The notes beneath the pieces are model-generated. The model was not told the DNA's origin. It saw only the letters and a program-made list of their open reading frames with translations, and made no database searches. Below, in pieces: positions 7,131 to 11,207 of a stretch of DNA of 11,207 bases; position 1 is the stretch's first letter; each line of letters starts with the position of its first letter. A program made the position numbers and the translations under genes. The DNA comes from CAWUJT01 sp963922715 (GTDB lineage: Bacteria > Pseudomonadota > Alphaproteobacteria > Rhodobacterales > Rhodobacteraceae). The stretch is taken from the NCBI GenBank assembly GCA_963922715.1, contig CAWUJT010000082.1:1-11207 (forward strand). The letters run 5' to 3'.

Positions 7131-7174
7131 GCAAGACTTTTGGGTAATGATCAAGAAATTGAGATTTTATAACA

Positions 7175-7188
7175 TATCAATTATCAAT
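7175..7188 (+). repeat. tandem 7-base repeat TATCAAT x2 in divergent intergenic region
   Basis: Two exact, head-to-tail copies of TATCAAT (7175-7181 and 7182-7188) occur in the AT-rich stretch between mlaA and the ABC exporter gene. They could be a binding site for a regulator of either divergent unit, or simple chance in AT-rich DNA. No regulator is encoded nearby. Confidence 0.35.
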
Positions 7189-7243
7189 ACGCATCGTCTT
7201 TAGACACTAATAAGACAATAGCGATTTTCTGCGGCAGTAACAT

Positions 7244-8983
7244 ATGAAAAATTTTGATACCACCAAGGGTGAACAAGAGATCAAGCGCGCACGATTGCGT
7301 GTGTCATCCCTGCTTGTTCCCATCACAATCTATTCGTTCTGTGTCAATGCGTTGATGTTGACGGGCCCACTTTACATGTTGTCGGTTTATGATCGTGTTT
7401 TGGGCAGCCGGTCAGAGGAAACGCTCGTTTCTTTGACACTTCTGATTGGGTTTTTATTTCTCATGATGGGGGTACTGGATTATGCACGGGGCAGGCTTGC
7501 GGCGCGGATCGGGTCCCGATTTCAAAATGAGCTTGACCAACGTATATTTGAAGCAAGCCTCAAGCGCGCCACGGTGGCCCCAAGTGCGGCACAGGGCAAA
7601 ACTCCATTGCGCGACCTCGAATCTGTCCAGCGGCTTTTGACATCACCTGTTTTTCTGGCGTTATTCGACATTCCCTGGACCCCGCTTTTTTTCGTGGTGA
7701 TTTTCATTCTTCACCCCTGGCTTGGAATATTGGCAGTTTCTGGTGGGGGCGTGCTTATTTTAATTGCTATCATCAACCAGATGCGCACGCGGGAGCCTTT
7801 AGCGATATCAAACTATGCCACACAAGTTGCTAACCACATGGCGGATCAACTGACCGAACGGGCCGATATTGTGTCTTCCCTTGGTATGCGCAAAGCGGCG
7901 CTAGAACGATGGGGGCGGGCGCGCAGTGTCTCTTTGTCAGATACGATCGCCTTCTCCGATCGATCTGGATTTTATCAAGTTGCCACCAAAACCCTGCGGC
8001 TATTCTTACAATCCGCTATGCTGGGTTTGGGCGCCTATCTGGTGCTGCAAAATGAAATGACGGCAGGGGCAATGATTGCGGGGTCCATTCTTCTAGGGCG
8101 CGCACTTGCGCCTGTTGAGCAAGCGATTGGTCAGTGGCAAATCGTTCACGCAGCACAGCGCGGTTGGCGCGGGATCATAGAGCTTCTTAGCCAAATTCCG
8201 CCCGAGCAAGAACGTACGCCTCTACCGCCTCCCAGAGCACATCTTCTGTTAAATCAGGTTACTGTCGTGCCGCCAGGTGCGAATCAGGCCAGCCTCAGAT
8301 TGGTCTCGTTTGAATTAAACCCGGGGCAAGCCCTTGGGGTTATCGGCCCCTCTGGTGCGGGTAAATCGACACTTGCCCGCGTGGTCACAGGATCCTGGCA
8401 ACCCGCGGGAGGCAAAATCAGGCTCGATACGGCCTCTTTGGACCAATATGATCCCGATGTTTTGGGACGTCACATTGGCTATTTGCCCCAAAATGTCACG
8501 CTTTTTGATGGCACAGTGGCTGAAAATATTGCCCGCCTTGATCAAAACGCCCATGCCGAGGCCGTGATCCAAGCTGCAAAACAAGCCGATGCTCATGATA
8601 TGATCGTCGAGTTGCCCAAAGGCTATGATACGCCTTTATCGTCCATGCAAGGTAGATTGTCTGGTGGCCAGGTTCAGCGTATCGGCTTGGCCCGGGCATT
8701 ATATGGAAACCCCGTTCTTCTGGTCCTTGATGAGCCAAATTCCAATCTTGATAACAACGGAACACTGGCTTTGAATGCCACCATCAAGCGAATGAAAGAT
8801 GAGAAGAAGGCCGTCATCATTATCGCGCATCGACCTGCCGCCATTCAGGAGTGTGATGTACTTCTTGTTCTTGACAGCGGCAGCGTGCAAGCTTTCGGCC
8901 CTCGCGAAGAAGTATTGGCCCGCATGGTCCAAAATGCCGAAGCGATTTCGCAAAGCAAAGGCAAAGGCGGGGGTGTGCTATGA
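7244..8983 (+). CDS. type I secretion ABC exporter (PrtD family permease/ATPase)
   Basis: A 579-residue half-transporter of the PrtD family, the inner-membrane ATPase-permease of type I secretion machines that export proteins directly to the medium. The membrane domain spans about residues 20-320 with hydrophobic helices near 22-48, 62-80, 136-178 and 253-288; there is no N-terminal C39-like peptidase domain. The nucleotide-binding domain is complete: Walker A G368-PSGAGKS-T376, Q-loop Q416 in YLPQN, signature L472-SGGQ, Walker B ending in D496-E497, D-loop SNLD, and H-loop H529. So it should be an active ATPase. ATG 7244 has no strong ribosome binding site. It overlaps the next gene by four bases (ATGA). 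The substrate is unknown: no RTX repeat protein is in the window. Confidence 0.93.
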   Translation: MKNFDTTKGEQEIKRARLRVSSLLVPITIYSFCVNALMLTGPLYMLSVYDRVLGSRSEETLVSLTLLIGFLFLMMGVLDYARGRLAARIGSRFQNELDQRIFEASLKRATVAPSAAQGKTPLRDLESVQRLLTSPVFLALFDIPWTPLFFVVIFILHPWLGILAVSGGGVLILIAIINQMRTREPLAISNYATQVANHMADQLTERADIVSSLGMRKAALERWGRARSVSLSDTIAFSDRSGFYQVATKTLRLFLQSAMLGLGAYLVLQNEMTAGAMIAGSILLGRALAPVEQAIGQWQIVHAAQRGWRGIIELLSQIPPEQERTPLPPPRAHLLLNQVTVVPPGANQASLRLVSFELNPGQALGVIGPSGAGKSTLARVVTGSWQPAGGKIRLDTASLDQYDPDVLGRHIGYLPQNVTLFDGTVAENIARLDQNAHAEAVIQAAKQADAHDMIVELPKGYDTPLSSMQGRLSGGQVQRIGLARALYGNPVLLVLDEPNSNLDNNGTLALNATIKRMKDEKKAVIIIAHRPAAIQECDVLLVLDSGSVQAFGPREEVLARMVQNAEAISQSKGKGGGVL

Positions 8984-10434
8984 AAAAAGAGCCCCAAAAG
9001 CGTCCCACCGCCGTTGTAAAAAAACGGCAGAAGTCACAGCCTGAAAACACACAACCCGTAAAAACGTCTGAAAAAGTCGTACCAGCATCATTGGTATTGC
9101 CTAATATTGATGTCGATGAAGCCGATGTAACCAAAGCCCGCAAACGCACAAATTCAGCCATAAGTGCGCTCAGCATTGGCTGGCTGGGATTTATTGTCCT
9201 TCTCGGGGGCTTTGGCTCTTGGGCTGTTTTCAGTGAGATCTCTGGTGCTGTGATTGCGAATGGTCAAATCGCTGTAGAGCGCAACAGACAGGTTGTGCAG
9301 CATCCCGATGGCGGTGTTGTTTCTGAGATTTCCATCGAAGAGGGCGATATTGTCCAATCCGGACAGGTCCTGTTGCGTCTGGATGACACGCTCTTGCGGT
9401 CGAATTACGAAATTGTGCGCAGTGAATATTGGGAGATACAGGCCCGCATTGCCCGCCTGACGGCAGAGCGTGATGGGGCAGAGGCTATAGATATCGCGCA
9501 AGATTTGCAGACACAGGCGGACAGAGATCCTGCGGTTGCAGAAGTCGTCTCTGGTCAACAGCGGTTGTTTGAAGCCCGTAATGAGAGCAGAACACGTCAG
9601 ATCGAACAACTTGAACGCCGCAAGGAACAAATAAACGCGCAAGTCGATGGGATAAAGGCACAGCAAACATCTCTGAACATCCAGCTTGGCTTTATTCAGG
9701 AAGAACTGTCTGCCCAACAAGATCTTCTGGAAAAAGGACTTGCGCAAGTCTCCCGTGTTCTGGGGTTGCAGCGGGAGCAAGCCAGGCTGCAAGGTCAAGT
9801 CGGGGATTTCCTGGCGGAAGAGGCTGAACTTTCCGGGCGGATAACGGAATTGGATATCGAGATTCTAAGAATAGACACTCAGGTCCGGGAGCAGGCGATC
9901 ACGGAAATTCGTGATCTCCAATTTCGGGCGACAGAGAAAGCTCAACAGATGCTATCCTTAGAAGAGCAGCTGTCACGGATGGACATTCGTGCCCCCGTTT
10001 CAGGTATCATCTATGGCCTTGCCGTTTTTGGGGAGCGCGCGGTGATCAGCCCGGCAGAGCCGGTTTTGTATCTGGTGCCACAGGATCGTCCGCTGGTTAT
10101 ACGCTCTGAAGTTCCGGCCATCCATGTTGATCAGGTCTACCCAGGGCAGGAGGTGACGCTGCGGTTTTCTGCCTTTAACAGTCGAACAACACCCGAGGTC
10201 TTTGGAACGGTGGATCAAATTTCCGCAGACGCATTTGTGAACGAAACAACGGGCGCAACATTTTATGCGGCTGAAATCACGTTGAATCAAGGAGAGGTTG
10301 AGCGCCTTGGGGACAACATTATTCTGCCTGGTATGCCGGTTGAGGCTTATATCAAAACAGAAGATCGCAGCCCGATTGTCTACCTGGTTAGACCAGTCTT
10401 GGATTACTTCAACCGCGCATTCCGCGAAACTTAA
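8980..10434 (+). CDS. HlyD-family type I secretion membrane fusion protein
   Basis: A 484-residue adaptor that bridges the ABC exporter to an outer-membrane TolC-like channel. Residues 1-58 are a Lys/Pro/Glu-rich, probably disordered cytoplasmic tail; one membrane helix follows at about 61-84. The first half of the lipoyl domain is at about 105-136 (QHPDGGVVSEISIEEGD), a long coiled-coil hairpin rich in Gln/Glu/Arg at about 140-330, then the second lipoyl half (MDIRAPVSGIIYGL) and a beta-barrel to about 470. This matches the type I secretion HlyD architecture. In haemolysin HlyD the cytoplasmic tail helps recruit substrate; the long tail here may do so too, which is inference. ATG overlaps the TGA of the exporter gene, so the two subunits are translationally coupled. 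Confidence 0.93.
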   Translation: MKKEPQKRPTAVVKKRQKSQPENTQPVKTSEKVVPASLVLPNIDVDEADVTKARKRTNSAISALSIGWLGFIVLLGGFGSWAVFSEISGAVIANGQIAVERNRQVVQHPDGGVVSEISIEEGDIVQSGQVLLRLDDTLLRSNYEIVRSEYWEIQARIARLTAERDGAEAIDIAQDLQTQADRDPAVAEVVSGQQRLFEARNESRTRQIEQLERRKEQINAQVDGIKAQQTSLNIQLGFIQEELSAQQDLLEKGLAQVSRVLGLQREQARLQGQVGDFLAEEAELSGRITELDIEILRIDTQVREQAITEIRDLQFRATEKAQQMLSLEEQLSRMDIRAPVSGIIYGLAVFGERAVISPAEPVLYLVPQDRPLVIRSEVPAIHVDQVYPGQEVTLRFSAFNSRTTPEVFGTVDQISADAFVNETTGATFYAAEITLNQGEVERLGDNIILPGMPVEAYIKTEDRSPIVYLVRPVLDYFNRAFRET

Positions 10435-10453
10435 ACACATGTAGGGGGCAAAA

Positions 10454-10912
10454 ATGACTCACACAGAGCGGCTTAAAAATCTTGGCATCACGTTATCTGC
10501 GCCACCGACACCGGCGGCAAATTATGTGCCCTATGTTGTGCAAGGCACGACACTCTATGTTTCTGGACAAATCTCTGCGGGTCCAGACGGCCTGATCACC
10601 GGAAAACTTGGCGCGGACCTCAGTGTTGAGGATGGGGCACAAGCCGCACGCTTTTGTGCGATTGCTTTACTGTCGCAGGTAAATATGGCCTGTGACGGTG
10701 ACATCAATCGTTTGCAACGGGTGATCAAGCTCATGGGCTTTGTGAATTCGACCCCGGATTTTACCGACCAGCCAAAGGTGATCAACGGCGCCTCGGACTT
10801 CTTGGTCGCGGCTCTTGGGGAGGCGGGGCGACATGCCCGCTCTGCGGTATCCGCGGGGGCGTTGCCGTTTAATGTTGCTGTGGAAATCGAAGGTATTTTT
10901 GAGATCACCTGA
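10454..10912 (+). CDS. RidA (YjgF/YER057c/UK114) family protein
   Basis: A 152-residue member of the Rid family. The VSGQISAGPDG segment (36-46) and the C-terminal ARSAVSAGALPFNVAVEIEGIFEI (128-151) are the family hallmarks. R129 aligns with the arginine that in RidA binds the carboxylate of imine/enamine intermediates such as 2-aminoacrylate, and E144/E146 fall in the matching strand. The length of about 150 is longer than classic RidA (about 128) and fits a distinct subgroup whose substrates are poorly defined, so deaminase activity is plausible but not certain. A GGGGG ribosome binding site (10444-10448) precedes the ATG. It lies 19 bases after the secretion adaptor gene and its TGA overlaps the ATG of the next gene, so it belongs to that operon, though no functional link to secretion is evident. 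Confidence 0.9.
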   Translation: MTHTERLKNLGITLSAPPTPAANYVPYVVQGTTLYVSGQISAGPDGLITGKLGADLSVEDGAQAARFCAIALLSQVNMACDGDINRLQRVIKLMGFVNSTPDFTDQPKVINGASDFLVAALGEAGRHARSAVSAGALPFNVAVEIEGIFEIT

Positions 10913-11136
10913 TGCTGCCCACAGGCTTTCTTGACCGCCCGTTTGCCCATCGCGCACTGCACGCCCCCGGCAGGCCAGAAAATTCCCGCGCGGCGGTTCT
11001 GGCGGCGATTGAGGGCAGATGGGCGATTGAGCTGGACGTGCAGATGTCAGCTGACGGACAGGCGATGGTGTTTCACGATTATGATCTCTCGCGCCTGACA
11101 CATGAACATGGGGTAATCCGGGATCGCACAACTTGA
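10912..11136 (+). pseudogene. N-terminal fragment of glycerophosphodiester phosphodiesterase, apparently truncated
   Basis: Only 74 residues are encoded, against roughly 230-260 for the family. They match the start of the TIM-barrel GDPD fold well: AHR (H13, R14), PEN (E24), IELDVQ (E40, D42) and VFHD (H55) supply the N-terminal catalytic and metal-binding residues that hydrolyse glycerophosphodiesters to glycerol-3-phosphate and an alcohol. The frame then ends at TGA 11134-11136 directly after VIRDRTT, before about two thirds of the barrel. One alternative frame gives AQLDQDLS, which could be a shifted continuation, but it also stops at 11162; another stops at 11184; none restores recognisable family sequence. 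So a frameshift, an inserted element or a deletion is likely. The start is translationally coupled to the RidA gene (TGATG). What lies past the window edge is unknown. Confidence 0.7.
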
Positions 11137-11153
11137 TCAGGATCTATCGCACA
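11123..11153 (+). repeat. 8-base direct repeat ATCGCACA around the truncation point
   Basis: ATCGCACA occurs at 11123-11130 and again at 11146-11153, with a 15-base spacer that contains the premature TGA of the phosphodiesterase fragment. A short direct repeat at a gene break can be a target-site duplication or footprint of a transposable element, or the product of a slip duplication. No terminal inverted repeat could be confirmed within the window. Confidence 0.45.
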
Positions 11154-11207
11154 CATTTTTCTAGGTGGCAGTCCCCCTGTCTTTAGGCGCACTTATGCTG
11201 TGAGGTG
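11137..11207. other. unassigned sequence after the truncated phosphodiesterase
   Basis: These 71 bases follow the premature stop. They do not encode the expected remainder of the phosphodiesterase in any forward frame, and all three reverse frames are closed. They could be the edge of an inserted element or ordinary intergenic DNA reached after a deletion. The window ends before this can be resolved. Confidence 0.3.

Noticed and set aside
9154..9798. 214-residue minus-strand frame inside the HlyD-type gene
   Set aside because: It is fully antisense to the coiled-coil region of a clear membrane fusion protein; its composition is that of a shadow frame.
11167..11184. Possible intrinsic terminator hairpin GGCAG / CTGTC with a short T run
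   Set aside because: The stem is five pairs with one wobble, and the T run is only three bases; too weak to call.
1..11207. CRISPR array, tRNA, rRNA, toxin-antitoxin or phage genes
   Set aside because: No spaced repeats, cloverleaf-like sequence, or recognisable phage or toxin protein was seen on either strand.

Overview
The window reads as chromosomal DNA of an alphaproteobacterium, most likely a Rhodobacterales/Roseobacter-group organism. This is inferred from the protein families and gene order, not from a marker gene: a serC-serA operon with a long ACT-type phosphoglycerate dehydrogenase, a thioredoxin-TPR / Lon-N / Trm112-like cluster, a detached mlaA-mlaC pair, and a PrtD/HlyD-type secretion pair followed by a RidA protein and a glycerophosphodiester phosphodiesterase. 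No RNA gene, CRISPR array or complete mobile element is visible.

Layout. Bases 1-197 hold the serC leader, with two small hairpins, the second presenting the ribosome binding site in its loop; a divergent gene may start at the extreme left edge. 198-2970 (+) is serC-serA, the first two steps that commit 3-phosphoglycerate to L-serine. 3011-3767 (-) is a two-gene unit: a glyoxalase I-like metalloenzyme followed by a muconolactone isomerase-like protein. 3980-5744 (+) is a compact run of three genes: a CnoX-type thioredoxin/TPR chaperedoxin, a stand-alone Lon substrate-binding-domain protein, and a Trm112-like small protein. 5749-7096 (-) is mlaA-mlaC for retrograde phospholipid trafficking from the outer membrane; it ends only 4 bases from the convergent Trm112-like gene. 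7244-11136 (+) is a tightly packed operon: a type I secretion ABC exporter, its HlyD-type membrane fusion partner, a RidA-family protein, and the first third of a glycerophosphodiester phosphodiesterase.

How the genes fit together. SerC and SerA act in one pathway. MlaA and MlaC are the outer-membrane and periplasmic parts of one lipid transport route whose inner-membrane complex is not here. The ABC exporter and fusion protein form two thirds of a type I secretion machine; neither a TolC-like outer-membrane channel nor an RTX-type substrate is present.

The most unusual place is the right edge. The phosphodiesterase stops after 74 codons, just after its N-terminal catalytic residues. No frame resumes the family's sequence, and an 8-base direct repeat straddles the break. 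The rest is largely ordinary core genome; the leader RNA and the Tat-type signal on MlaC are the other points worth checking. I do not see convincing evidence of a wholly new system.
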